Assembly: GCF_013314895.1 (NCBI RefSeq)
Contig: NZ_JABTYE010000008.1
Coordinates: forward strand, 143,015-207,014
Direction of reading: 5' to 3'
Origin: Cupriavidus gilardii
Lineage (GTDB): Bacteria; Pseudomonadota; Gammaproteobacteria; Burkholderiales; Burkholderiaceae
DNA length: 64,000 nucleotides
Shown: positions 53,269-61,781 of the stretch, in pieces
How the letters are laid out: the number at the start of each line of letters is the position of its first letter
Numbering within the stretch: position 1 is the stretch's first letter
The notes under the pieces: model-generated
What the model was told of the DNA's origin: nothing
The model's input: only the letters and a program-made list of their open reading frames with translations
Databases searched by the model: none
Position numbers and translations under genes: made by a program

Positions 53269-53985
53269 TCAGGCCGCGTTTGCCGCGCCGTTGGCAGCGG
53301 CATTGGCAGCGTTGGCGGTGTCGGCGTCGACCTTGACGACGCGCTTGACGAACAGGCTCGGCGTCACGATGTGCTCGGGGTCGAGTTCGCCCAGTTCGAC
53401 CACGCGGCTGACCTGCACGATCGCGCATTTGGCCGCCATCGCCATGATCGGGCCGAAGTTGCGCGCGGTCTTGCGATAGGTCAGGTTGCCCCAGCGGTCG
53501 GCGGTATCGGCCTTGATCAGCGCGAAGTCGGCATGGATCGGCGTTTCGAACACATAGCCCTGGCCGTCGATGATGCGGGTCTCCTTGCCCTCGGCCAGCG
53601 GCGTGCCGTAGGCGGTGCGGGTGAAGAAACCGCCGATGCCGGCGCCGGCGGCGCGGATGCGCTCGGCGAGGTTGCCCTGCGGCACCAGCTCCAGCTCGAT
53701 CTGGCCGGCGTGGTACAGCGAATCGAACACGTAGGAATCGACCTGGCGCGGGAACGAGCAGATGATCTTGCGCACGCGCTTGGCCTTGAGCAGCGCGGCC
53801 AGGCCGGTTTCGCCGTTGCCTGCGTTGTTGTTCACGATGGTCAGATTGCGCGCCCCCTGGGCGATCAGCGCATCGATCAGTTGCGCCGGCATGCCGGCCA
53901 GGCCGAAGCCGCCGATCATGATGGTCGCGCCGTCATGGATGTCGGCCACCGCCGATTCCACCGAGTCGAAGAGCTTGTTGATCAA
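53269..53985 (-). CDS. pcaI: 3-oxoadipate CoA-transferase subunit A PcaI
   Basis: PcaI is the alpha subunit. The 238-residue protein begins MINKLFDSVESAVADIHDGA. It has the CoA-binding GGFGLAGMPAQLIDALIAQG, NNAGNGETGLAALLKAKRVR and YGTPLAEGKETRIIDGQGYV. It ends in an Ala/Asn-rich tail encoded by a short repeat (ANAANAAANGAANAA). It is the first gene of pcaI-pcaJ-pcaF. A GTTCG-N5-CGAAC inverted repeat about 190 nt upstream is a possible operator. Confidence 0.95.
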   Translation of the reverse strand: MINKLFDSVESAVADIHDGATIMIGGFGLAGMPAQLIDALIAQGARNLTIVNNNAGNGETGLAALLKAKRVRKIICSFPRQVDSYVFDSLYHAGQIELELVPQGNLAERIRAAGAGIGGFFTRTAYGTPLAEGKETRIIDGQGYVFETPIHADFALIKADTADRWGNLTYRKTARNFGPIMAMAAKCAIVQVSRVVELGELDPEHIVTPSLFVKRVVKVDADTANAANAAANGAANAA

Positions 53986-54176
53986 TTGCGTTCCAGTCGA
54001 AATGGCCTGGCCGGACCGGCCGGAGCCCGCCGCCCGATGGTGTCGGGCGGCCGCTGGAAGCGTCGTCTCCGGAGGGGTCTGCCTGGCGTTGGTTCTGGGT
54101 GCGCCGTGCCGGCGCGCCCATAAAGGCCCTAGCAGTCAAACCGTGGTCCGTCGCGCGGACTCTTGTTCTTGCTCGT

Positions 54177-54191
54177 GTTCGCTGTACGAAC
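54177..54191. promoter_or_regulatory. Inverted repeat upstream of pcaIJF
   Basis: GTTCG-CTGTA-CGAAC is a perfect inverted repeat, with a further related half (ATTCG...TGAAC) some ten nt on. IclR-type regulators of protocatechuate genes (PcaR, PcaU, PobR) bind repeats of GTTCG type, so this fits a pca operator. The regulator gene is not in the window. The rest of the 53986-54336 spacer shows nothing clear. Confidence 0.45.
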
Positions 54192-54336
54192 TTCAATTCG
54201 CAGAATGAACACTGAACGCAGAGGTTACACCGGTGTTGTTGCGGGGTCAAGGCAGGGGGCGGCAGGTGGAATCGGCTGGGAACGCGGTTGGTGTCGTCCC
54301 CGCAGATGCGGGGACCGGCGGCTTCGTGTTTCGCGC

Positions 54337-54543
54337 CTATTCGACGCGGAAACCGACCTTCAACGTGACCTGGTAATGCGCGATCTGGCCATTGACGATA
54401 TGACCGCGCATCTCGACCACCTCGAACCAGTCCATGTTCTTGATGGTCTCCGACGCCTTGGTCAGCGCGCTGCGGATCGCGGCGTCGGTGCCGTCGGGCG
54501 AGGTGCCCACGATTTCAACGAGCTTGTAGGTGTGATTGGACAT
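54337..54543 (-). CDS. Dodecin, flavin-storage protein
   Basis: Dodecin forms hollow dodecamers that bind FMN or riboflavin in pairs. The 68-residue protein has YKLVEIVGTSPDGTDAAIRS, ALTKASETIKNMDWFEVVEM with the flavin-stacking tryptophan, and RGHIVNGQIAHYQVTLKVGF. The length is typical. It is a single gene divergent from the Nuc-like gene. A loose 13-bp duplication lies just upstream of its ATG. Confidence 0.95.
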   Translation of the reverse strand: MSNHTYKLVEIVGTSPDGTDAAIRSALTKASETIKNMDWFEVVEMRGHIVNGQIAHYQVTLKVGFRVE

Positions 54544-54785
54544 CGCTTGCCTCCAGGGTTGGGCACCAGGGTCCTGGCACCGGAGATCGGATAGACGGCC
54601 GGCGGTGTGCGCCGACGCGAGTTTCATCATAGGCAGCGGTCGTGCCCCGTTCCAGCCGCCTTGCCTTTGCATCCTCCCGCTGCTAACTTCCCCGCCTTCG
54701 CAACGTTTCTATTTCGAATCGTTTTCCGATTGGCTACCGTTTGCCGCGAGCGGCGCGCTCCGCGGCAACGCATTCACGCTGTCTC

Positions 54786-55394
54786 ATGTCATTTGTATTT
54801 CGCGCGCCCGCCATCGTCGCCGGCGCTCTGTTGTCCGCTCTGCTGTCCTCTTCGTTCCTCGCGCCAGCGGCCTCGGCGCGCAGTCTTCCCCGCAGCGGCG
54901 AAGCGCCGATGGCGCTTGCCGACGGCGCGCGCAGCTTCGCCGACGGCGCCAGCTACGCCTTGTGTTTCACGCCCGATGGCGAGAGCTGTCAGGCCATGCT
55001 GGTCGACGCGATCCGCAGCGCGCGGCGCAGCGTGCTGGTGCAGGCCTACTCGTTCACCAGCAAGCCGATCGCCGAGGCGCTGATGCAGGCGCGCAAGCGT
55101 GGTGTCGATGTGCGCGTGATTCTCGACAAGAGCCAGGTGTCGGAGCGCTATACCAGCGCCACCTTCCTGAAGCACCAGGGCATCGAGGTGGTGATCGACT
55201 CGCGCCCCGCCATCGCGCACAACAAGGTAATGATCTTCGACGGCGAGGCCGTCTTCACCGGCTCGTTCAACTTCACCAAATCGGCCGAAGAGCGCAACAC
55301 CGAGAACGGCATCCTGATTCGCGGCGATGCGCGCCTGGTCAAGCGTTACGTCGACAACTGGCAGAGCCGGCATCGGCTGTCGCTGCCGTACTGA
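54786..55394 (+). CDS. Secreted phospholipase D-family nuclease (Nuc-like)
   Basis: The 202-residue protein has a signal peptide (APAIVAGALLSALLSSSFLA, cut near ASA). A single HKD motif lies near residue 145 (AHNKVMIFDGEAVFTGSFNF). Single-HKD proteins of this size act as homodimers; the closest known type is the Salmonella endonuclease Nuc, which degrades DNA in the periplasm. VDVRVILDKSQVSERYTSAT is also typical. The start at MSFVFRAPAIVAG is chosen over an in-frame ATG at 54741 because it gives a proper signal peptide. Confidence 0.88.
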   Translation: MSFVFRAPAIVAGALLSALLSSSFLAPAASARSLPRSGEAPMALADGARSFADGASYALCFTPDGESCQAMLVDAIRSARRSVLVQAYSFTSKPIAEALMQARKRGVDVRVILDKSQVSERYTSATFLKHQGIEVVIDSRPAIAHNKVMIFDGEAVFTGSFNFTKSAEERNTENGILIRGDARLVKRYVDNWQSRHRLSLPY

Positions 55395-55470
55395 GCGGCC
55401 AGCGAGGCGGCCAACGAGGCCGCCGACGAAGCTGACGACCGCGGCGGCGACCGAAGGCGCGGCCGGGCGC

Positions 55471-55818
55471 TCAGTCGTTGTCCTCCGAGGCGGCGCCGCC
55501 GCGACGTCCGCGCGAGCCATACAGATCGGTTTCCTCGAGTCCGCGCTCGATATCCCGCGCGGCCTGGCGACCCACCGGCCGGCTGCCGGTGTGCTGGCTC
55601 TGATGCGATTCGTCGCGCTCGTGCGGCAGGCGCGGCATCGGTTCGCCGCCGCCCTTCTGCGGCAGCGTGCCGGGGTCCGGCCGCGACTCGTCGGCCAGCG
55701 GTCCCGGACCTTCGCTGGTCCCCTGGGCGGTACTGTCGCGAATCGTTTCGCCTTGCGGCCGCCCTGCTGCCTGGCCTTGCTGGGGTTCGCGTTCCGGATG
55801 CGTGGGTTGCTTCGTCAT
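55471..55818 (-). CDS. Small disordered hydrophilic protein (115 residues)
   Basis: I do not recognise it. The sequence from MTKQPTHPEREPQQGQAAGR is rich in Pro, Gly, Gln, Arg and Glu and lacks hydrophobic segments, so it should be intrinsically disordered. The end DIERGLEETDLYGSRGRRGG is the most ordered part. It converges on the Nuc-like gene and is divergent from the Gly/Gln-rich gene, with a sigma-54 promoter for the latter in between. Codon bias supports translation. Confidence 0.6.
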   Translation of the reverse strand: MTKQPTHPEREPQQGQAAGRPQGETIRDSTAQGTSEGPGPLADESRPDPGTLPQKGGGEPMPRLPHERDESHQSQHTGSRPVGRQAARDIERGLEETDLYGSRGRRGGAASEDND

Positions 55819-55942
55819 GCGGTCCTCCGATGATGATGGCGCGCCATGCGGCGCGCGAATGCGGACCTGTGAAGACACGCAAACGTCATACCCGCACCGG
55901 CCCTGCCCGACCCACCCGTTACGAATTCATGTTGCAGCGCGG

Positions 55943-55958
55943 TGGCACGCCCATTGCA
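55943..55958 (+). promoter_or_regulatory. Sigma-54 (RpoN) promoter
   Basis: TGGCACGCCCATTGCA matches the -24/-12 consensus TGGCACR-N4-TTGCW at every defined position. The predicted start is near 55970, with the Gly/Gln-rich gene's ATG 42 nt past the element. An enhancer-binding protein would be required; no obvious paired upstream activator sites are seen. Confidence 0.75.
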
Positions 55959-56000
55959 CGGTACCAAGGCGCGGCATTTCGCCGCTGATGGAGACCAGCA

Positions 56001-56456
56001 ATGAAACAGCAACAGCAACCGCAGGCGCAGCAAGGCGGCACCGAAAAGGGCGGCATGGGTCAGGGCGGCCAATCCTCTCAGCAGCATCAACAGAGCGGCG
56101 GCCAGACCGGTCAGCAGGGCGGCATGGGCAACCAGAGCGGTCAGGCCGGCCAGGGTGGCCAGCAGCAGCAAGGCGGTCGCCAGGGCGGTCAGCAAGGCCA
56201 GAGCGAAGGCGGCATGGGTGGCATGGGCGGTCAGCAGCAGCAAAGCGGCGGCCAGGGCGGCCAGCAGGGCGGCATGGGTGGCCAGAGCGGCCAGGGCGGC
56301 CAGAGCGGCCAGCAGCAGCAAGGCGGCAGGCAGAGCGGCCAGCAGAGCGGCATGGGCGGCCAGAGCGGCCAGCAGCAACAGCAGTCCGGCACCAGCGGCC
56401 AGCCTGGCCAGCAATCGTCGCAGGGCGGCCAGTCCGGCCAGAATCGCGAGCGGTAA
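56001..56456 (+). CDS. Gly/Gln-rich low-complexity protein
   Basis: The 151-residue protein is almost entirely Gly, Gln, Ser and Met. It is built from irregular repeats of GGMGGQSGQ, QQQQGG and GGQ, with one Lys/Glu-containing stretch near the start (GGTEKGGMGQGG) and NRER at the end. It has no signal peptide. Such composition is seen in hydrophilin-type stress proteins and in proteins that phase-separate; function is unknown. A consensus sigma-54 promoter precedes it and a good terminator follows, so it is a single-gene unit. The DNA is correspondingly repetitive (GGCGGTCAGCAG-like units). Confidence 0.7.
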   Translation: MKQQQQPQAQQGGTEKGGMGQGGQSSQQHQQSGGQTGQQGGMGNQSGQAGQGGQQQQGGRQGGQQGQSEGGMGGMGGQQQQSGGQGGQQGGMGGQSGQGGQSGQQQQGGRQSGQQSGMGGQSGQQQQQSGTSGQPGQQSSQGGQSGQNRER

Positions 56457-56531
56457 ATGCCGTCCATCGGCTGACACGCGACCCGTCATTCCCGCGTGCG
56501 CGTGAATGATGGAATCGGCCAAACAAGCTGA

Positions 56532-56555
56532 GGGGCGCGCAGGCGCCCCTTTTTT
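56532..56555 (+). terminator. Intrinsic terminator after Gly/Gln-rich gene
   Basis: GGGGCGC-GCAG-GCGCCCC followed by six T, 76 nt after the stop. The rest of the 56457-56770 spacer shows only the leader of the next small gene. Confidence 0.88.
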
Positions 56556-56770
56556 CTTTCCCCTTCCCTTCTTACGACGCGTGAAAAATCGTCACGGCGT
56601 CGCTGTCGTCATTCGCTGACAACGCAATCCGTCGAACGCCGAGGCCGCGCTGCGGGTCAAGCCGACGCATCGGACGCGACGTCGCTCCTACGCTGGTAAG
56701 CAGGAACGCGAGATCCTGCCTGGCCGCACCCATCGGCGCGATCGCGTTTCCAACATCAGGGGAGCGTGCG

Positions 56771-56983
56771 ATGCAAGCCAAGACGACATCCCTGCGCGAG
56801 GCCGCGCAGAAATGGCTGCCGCTGTCGGCCAGCCACCCATGCCGGGTCACGCGTTTCGGCCATACCGGCAGCCGGCGCGTGCCCTATGCGTGCATCGGCT
56901 TCGAACGCGCGGGCAAACGGTTGTCGATCGTGTTCTTCCGTCATCGCGACGGCTCGTGGTACGTGTTCCCGCCGCTGCGATAG
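56771..56983 (+). CDS. Small basic uncharacterised protein (70 residues)
   Basis: MQAKTTSLREAAQKWLPLSA begins a compact basic protein with CRVTRFGHTGSRRVPYACIG and RLSIVFFRHRDGSWYVFPPL. I do not recognise a family. The ATG has GGGGAG 6 nt upstream, a strong ribosome site, and the spacing of hydrophobic residues suggests a folded beta-rich domain. It is flanked by terminators on both sides, so it is probably a single transcription unit. Confidence 0.6.
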   Translation: MQAKTTSLREAAQKWLPLSASHPCRVTRFGHTGSRRVPYACIGFERAGKRLSIVFFRHRDGSWYVFPPLR

Positions 56984-57031
56984 CAACATCGATTCGATAA
57001 CTTCGGTGCCGCCACCTGGCTGATACGACAA

Positions 57032-57060
57032 GAGCGCGACGGGTCTGCCCCGCCGCGCTC
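57032..57060. terminator. Probable convergent hairpin terminator
   Basis: GAGCGCG and CGCGCTC pair, with an inner GGG-TCTG-CCC and an outer ACAA/TTGT extension. It sits between two convergent small genes. T content after the stem is modest, so efficiency is uncertain. Confidence 0.5.
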
Positions 57061-57098
57061 CTTGTTGTCCCCGGTATAGGATTCAATGCAGCCTGCGA

Positions 57099-57491
57099 TC
57101 AGCCTCCATCGAGGAACTGGCTGCGCTTGCCGACGCGCGATCCGAGCGTCGACAGATCGTGATAGTGCGTGTCGTGGTTCTCCATGCGGGCGTCGTAGCT
57201 GCCGCCCATCGGCATCGGCTGCGTGCCCGTCGGCGCCAGATACTGCTGCGTCGGCTGATTGGTGCCCTGCGTGTACGGATCGAACTTGTCGCCGACGCGT
57301 GCGCCGCTGCTGTACGGATCGCGCGTGCCAGCGGCGGCCGGGTTGGCCGGATCGTATTGTCCCGGGGGCGCAGTGCCCGGCGCGGTGCCCGTGGCGGCGC
57401 CCCGGTCGCCCGGCACCTGTGCCAGTGCCACACAGGAACCCGTCAACGCCAGCGCGGCGAGGGCGGTACGTACGAGGTGGTGTTTCGCCAT
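57099..57491 (-). CDS. Secreted uncharacterised protein (130 residues)
   Basis: A signal peptide (MAKHHLVRTALAALALTGSC, cut near ALAQ) leads into a Pro/Gly/Thr/Tyr-rich mature part (GQYDPANPAAAGTRDPYSSG, YDARMENHDTHYHDLSTLGS). A cysteine precedes the cut site, but the lipobox is poor, so a lipoprotein is unlikely. No known domain is recognisable. An ATG 10 codons upstream would put polar residues ahead of the signal, so I use the inner ATG. Confidence 0.65.
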   Translation of the reverse strand: MAKHHLVRTALAALALTGSCVALAQVPGDRGAATGTAPGTAPPGQYDPANPAAAGTRDPYSSGARVGDKFDPYTQGTNQPTQQYLAPTGTQPMPMGGSYDARMENHDTHYHDLSTLGSRVGKRSQFLDGG

Positions 57492-58147
57492 GTTATTCAC
57501 TCCTGAGACTGGCCCATGCATGCCGCGATGGCGCCCGCGATTGCGGCACGCCAGCGGCGATGCAAGGCCGGGTTCGTGAACAGGCCCTGCCGGTCACCGC
57601 ATCGCTGCGGCCCGTTAAGCGCCGGCACGACGATGCCCCCGCGCAGGGCCCGGCCTACGCCGCCGATCACGCGAAACGCATGCCAGAAACACGACGCCTT
57701 GCCGGCCCGGTGTGCGTGCTCGACCGCGGGCCACGGTGACGCAAGGGCTCGCGGCTTCCGCCAACGCTGCCGCCGTGGCGAAACGTGGGCACACCGTCCG
57801 GCATGGCCGCGCCATGCGCCGGCCTCGTACTTTTTACTCGGCCATGCAGGATGTGCACGGCGTTGTCTGTGCGGCACCGCGCATAGCCGGCGGCGTGTGC
57901 CGCGGCATCGAAAGACGACAGCGATTGCCCACCACGATCGCGACATATCGCCCGATCGTTCGGCGCCGTTGTCGGATGTAGGACGGTGGCCGATGGATCG
58001 CCGCATTACGATTGCCTATAAGCGAAGTGACAACGCCAAGTGACAGTGCGACATCTCCGCGCGTCATGACAGCGAATGAAGGTGCCGCGCTCCGGCGCAG
58101 GACCACGGCCACGCAATTCCGCGTGTCCCGATCGAGGAGCGGCCGCA
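57492..58147. other. Gene-free spacer upstream of ligD
   Basis: 656 nt with several overlapping frames on both strands, none with ribosome sites, recognisable domains or consistent codon bias. A two-fold AAGTGACA-containing duplication (about 58024-58048) follows a TATAAG and may mark the ligD promoter region. Confidence 0.4.
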
Positions 58148-61087
58148 ATGGCGACAAAGCGAGCAGCGAAGCAGCCGGCGAAGGCCGCGACCAGGCGGAC
58201 CGGCAAAGACAACCCGGCGGCGGCCACAGGGTCGGCAACGCGTGCGACCACACGTTCGACGGCGGCGCGTCCCGGCGCACCTAGCGCGGCCCGCGGCGCG
58301 AACCCCGACCCGCTGCAGCGCTATCGCACCATGCGCGACTTCGGCACGACGGCGGAACCGGCCGGCAGAACAGCACGCAAGCGCGCTGCCGCGGCAGCCG
58401 GCGAGGGCCTGTCCTTCGTCGTGCAGAAACACGCGGCGCGCCGCCTGCATTACGACTTCCGTCTCGAGCTCGACGGCACGTTGAAGAGCTGGGCCATTCC
58501 GAAGGGCCCGAGCCTGGACCCGGCCGACAAACGGATGAGCGTCCATGTCGAGGACCACCCGCTGGAGTATGCGAGCTTCGAAGGCGTGATCCCCGAAAAG
58601 CAGTACGGCGCCGGCACGGTGATCGTCTGGGACCGCGGCACCTGGATACCGATCGGCGATCCGCATCAGGGCTATCGCGACGGCAAGCTCAAGTTCGAAC
58701 TGCACGGCGAGAAGCTGCATGGCGCCTGGACGCTGGTGCGCATGCGCGGCCGTGACGAGCGGCAGGAGCCGTGGCTGCTGATCAAGGAACGCGACGACGC
58801 GGCGCGGCCGGCGGCGGAGTTCGATATCACCGAGGCGATGCCGGACAGCGTGCTGGGCGGCGGCGCGCTGGAGCCGGACGGCAAGAGCGCGCGCAAGGCG
58901 TCGTCGAAGACCGCGGCAAAGACCGCAACCAGGACCGCAACCAGGACCGCGGCAACGAAAGCCGCGAAGAAGTCAGCCACGGACAAATCGGCGGCCAGCG
59001 GCAAGACCATCGGCAAGAAGCGGTCCGCCCCCAGCCCCATCCAGCTTCCGCCCGGCGCGCGCCGCGCCGCGCTGCCGCTGACGCTGGCGCCGCAACTGGC
59101 AACGCTGGTGCAAGGACCGCCCGCCGACGCGCAGAACTGGGTCTACGAGGTCAAGTTCGACGGCTATCGCGTACTGGCACGCATCGAGGACGGCGACGTC
59201 AAGCTGTTCACGCGCAACGGCCACGACTGGACCTCCAGGCTGAAGACGCTGGCGCGCGAACTGGGCACGCTGAATCTGCCATCGGCCTGGCTCGACGGCG
59301 AGATCGTCATCGTCGACAAGGACGGCAGCACCGACTTCCAGGCGCTGCAGAACGCGTTCGACAGCGACCGCACCGAGGCGATCCAGTTCTTCGTGTTCGA
59401 CGTCCCCTACTATGCCGGCCACGATCTGCGGCAGGTGGCGCTGGTCGAGCGCCGCGACCTGCTGCGCCGGGTGTTCGAGGAACACAACGTCTCGGCGCAT
59501 CTGCGCTTCAGCGAGAGCTTCGAAGCGGGCCCCGAGGAAATCCTCAGCGCGGCCTGCCGGTTGCGGCTCGAGGGGCTGATCGGCAAGCGCGTCGATGCAC
59601 CGTATGTCTCGGCCCGCTCGCCAAACTGGATCAAGCTCAAATGCAGCGAGCGGCAGGAGTTCGTGATCGGCGGCTTTACCGAGCCCAAAGGCACGCGCAA
59701 CGGCCTGGGCGCCCTGCTGCTGGGCATTCACGACGAGTCCGGCCGGCTGGTCTATGCCGGCAAGGTCGGCACCGGCTTCGATGTGCAGACGCTCGATACG
59801 ATCCGGGCCAAGCTCGATGCCTTGCGCACCGATGCCTCGCCGTTCGACAAGATGCCGGCGATCGCCAAGGGGGTGAAGGGCATCTGGGTCCGGCCCAAGG
59901 CGGTCGCCGAGGTCTCGTTCGGCTCGTGGACCCGCGATGGTTTGATCCGCCATGCGGTGTTCCATGGCCTGCGCTCCGACAAGAGCGCGAGCGCGATCGG
60001 CAAGGAGAAGGCGATGCCCGCACCGGGGAAGAGCGTGGGCCGGACGAAATCGGCGGGGGCCAGGGACAAGGCGGAAGGCAAGCCGGCGAAGGCGGGCAGG
60101 AAGACCGGCGAGGCCGTCCAGGCCGAGACAGCCGAGGCAGCGGATACCTCGCCACCGGCCAAACCCGCCGCCAGGACGAAGGCCTCGTCCGGCCGCCAGC
60201 AGATCGGCAACGTCCGCGTCAGCCATGCCGACCGCGTCATCGATCCCTCGACGGGCGCGACCAAGGGCGATCTGGTGCGCTACTACGAGGCGGTCGCGCC
60301 GCGCATGCTGCCCGAACTGCGCGGGCGCCCGCTGGCGGTGCTGCGCGGCCCCTCGGGCGTCGGCGGCGAACTGTTTTTCCAGAAGCATGCGGAGACCTTC
60401 AATATCGCCGGCGTCAATCGGCTCGATCCGTCGCTGTGGCCGGGCCATCCGCCGATGATCGAGGTCGCCAGCGAAACCGGCATCGTCGCCGCGGCGCAGC
60501 TCAACGTGATCGAGTTCCACACCTGGAACGCCGACAAGCGCCAGATCGAAAAGCCCGATCGCGTGATCTTCGATCTGGACCCCGGCGAAGGCGTGCCGTG
60601 GAAGCATGTGGTCGAGGCCGCCGCGCTGACCAAGGGCATGCTCGACGAACTCGGGCTGACGGCCTTTCTGAAGACCAGCGGCGGCAAGGGCCTGCATGTG
60701 GTGGTGCCGATCGCGCGCCGGCTCGGCTGGGACGAGGTCAAGGACTTTGCGCAGGCGCTGGTCGTCCATATGGCGAAGACCATCCCGCAACGCTTCGTCT
60801 CCAAGAGCGGTCCACGCAACCGCGTCGGCAAAATTTTCATCGACTACCTGCGCAACGGGCGCGGCGCCACCACCGTGGCCGCCTTCTCCGCGCGGGCGCG
60901 GCCGGGCCTGGGCGTGTCGATTCCCTGCAGCTGGGACGAACTGCCGTCGCTGCGCTCTGGCGCGCAGTGGACCATCGCCAATGCGCTGGCGCGCATCGAA
61001 GAGACCGAGCACGCCGACCCCTGGGCCGATTACGGCAGCACCCGGCAGACACTGACCGCGGCGATCCGGCGCCTCGGGGACGGCTGA
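58148..61087 (+). CDS. ligD: Multifunctional DNA end-joining ligase LigD
   Basis: LigD seals double-strand breaks in Ku-dependent end joining. The 979-residue protein has three modules in the Pseudomonas order. The 3'-phosphoesterase has FVVQKHAARRLHYDFRLELD near residue 90. The ATP-dependent ligase has catalytic K336 in WVYEVKFDGYR, and EGLIGKRVDAPY. The C-terminal primase-type polymerase has metal aspartates D809/D811 in IFDLDPGEGVPW. Lys/Ala-rich linkers separate them, one partly encoded by a 12-bp repeat (ACCGCAACCAGG, about 58925). The start has GAGGAG nine nt upstream. No ku gene is in this window. Confidence 0.95.
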   Translation: MATKRAAKQPAKAATRRTGKDNPAAATGSATRATTRSTAARPGAPSAARGANPDPLQRYRTMRDFGTTAEPAGRTARKRAAAAAGEGLSFVVQKHAARRLHYDFRLELDGTLKSWAIPKGPSLDPADKRMSVHVEDHPLEYASFEGVIPEKQYGAGTVIVWDRGTWIPIGDPHQGYRDGKLKFELHGEKLHGAWTLVRMRGRDERQEPWLLIKERDDAARPAAEFDITEAMPDSVLGGGALEPDGKSARKASSKTAAKTATRTATRTAATKAAKKSATDKSAASGKTIGKKRSAPSPIQLPPGARRAALPLTLAPQLATLVQGPPADAQNWVYEVKFDGYRVLARIEDGDVKLFTRNGHDWTSRLKTLARELGTLNLPSAWLDGEIVIVDKDGSTDFQALQNAFDSDRTEAIQFFVFDVPYYAGHDLRQVALVERRDLLRRVFEEHNVSAHLRFSESFEAGPEEILSAACRLRLEGLIGKRVDAPYVSARSPNWIKLKCSERQEFVIGGFTEPKGTRNGLGALLLGIHDESGRLVYAGKVGTGFDVQTLDTIRAKLDALRTDASPFDKMPAIAKGVKGIWVRPKAVAEVSFGSWTRDGLIRHAVFHGLRSDKSASAIGKEKAMPAPGKSVGRTKSAGARDKAEGKPAKAGRKTGEAVQAETAEAADTSPPAKPAARTKASSGRQQIGNVRVSHADRVIDPSTGATKGDLVRYYEAVAPRMLPELRGRPLAVLRGPSGVGGELFFQKHAETFNIAGVNRLDPSLWPGHPPMIEVASETGIVAAAQLNVIEFHTWNADKRQIEKPDRVIFDLDPGEGVPWKHVVEAAALTKGMLDELGLTAFLKTSGGKGLHVVVPIARRLGWDEVKDFAQALVVHMAKTIPQRFVSKSGPRNRVGKIFIDYLRNGRGATTVAAFSARARPGLGVSIPCSWDELPSLRSGAQWTIANALARIEETEHADPWADYGSTRQTLTAAIRRLGDG

Positions 61088-61257
61088 ACGCGCCGGACCG
61101 GCCCGCCCACCGCCGTGCTGCCCCCGCAGTGCATCATGCGGCGACTCCGTGTCGGACAAACGAGGGCATGGTTCTTGCCACTTCGGACACATGCGTCCGC
61201 GCCTTCCGGCGACGGACGCGTGACGAATGACGACGCAAGCACGAACCGGGAGCCACC

Positions 61258-61608
61258 ATGACAACCCCTCGGACCACGATCCGCATTGCCCACTATGCCG
61301 CCCTGGCGCTGATGACTGCGCTTGCCTGGGCGCCCGCTCAGGCCCGCCTGCCGGCCCCCACCGCCGAACAGCAGCGCGCCGCCGACGAACGCAAGGCCAA
61401 GGAGGCCGAAGCGGCCAAACAACAGGCCGAAGCGTTGACGCGTGTGCAGGACCAGATCGCCGCCCGCTTTGGCAAGGGCGCGCAGCCGTCCGGCACCACG
61501 CAGCCCGGCGACGTCTCGCAGAAGGCCGCCGAGGTCCGGCCCAGCGGCCCGCACGGTGGCACGGCGCCGAGCGCGGAGGCCCACTCCGGCGAAGTGCAGC
61601 GCCGCTGA
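61258..61608 (+). CDS. Small secreted Ala/Lys/Gln-rich protein (116 residues)
   Basis: It has a signal peptide (HYAALALMTALAWAPAQARL) and a highly charged helical middle (EQQRAADERKAKEAEAAKQQ) likely to form a coiled coil, then a flexible Gly/Ser/Pro tail. GGAG lies 5 nt before the ATG. I do not recognise a family; small periplasmic proteins of this composition are common in Burkholderiales. A 10-bp inverted repeat follows its stop. Confidence 0.7.
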   Translation: MTTPRTTIRIAHYAALALMTALAWAPAQARLPAPTAEQQRAADERKAKEAEAAKQQAEALTRVQDQIAARFGKGAQPSGTTQPGDVSQKAAEVRPSGPHGGTAPSAEAHSGEVQRR

Positions 61609-61647
61609 AGCCACTTTATTCGGTCATTTGCCGCCCAAAAGTGGCTT
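61608..61647 (+). terminator. Possible terminator hairpin after small secreted protein
   Basis: AAGCCACTTT and AAAGTGGCTT are exact inverted copies 20 nt apart, starting at the stop codon. The long loop and weak T run make termination uncertain. An AT-rich leader for the kinase gene follows. Confidence 0.4.
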
Positions 61648-61781
61648 TGCATCAACTACAAGCGTTGGAGAGCTAGATTGGTAATTATTACAAACCGCGT
61701 CGGCAGCGGGGTCGCGCCGAACGCAAAAACCGACCTGCCGCCCCCTGTCCGCATCGCGTGCCTGCCCATGGCGAGGACAGC

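Noticed and set aside
57497..58006. Coding gene of 169 codons on the minus strand before ligD
   Set aside because: No ribosome site, no domain, composition inconsistent with coding in this genome, and several overlapping frames of similar length on both strands.
58973..61264. Minus-strand open frame of 763 codons opposite ligD
   Set aside because: Antisense shadow; ligD on the other strand has catalytic motifs in all three domains.
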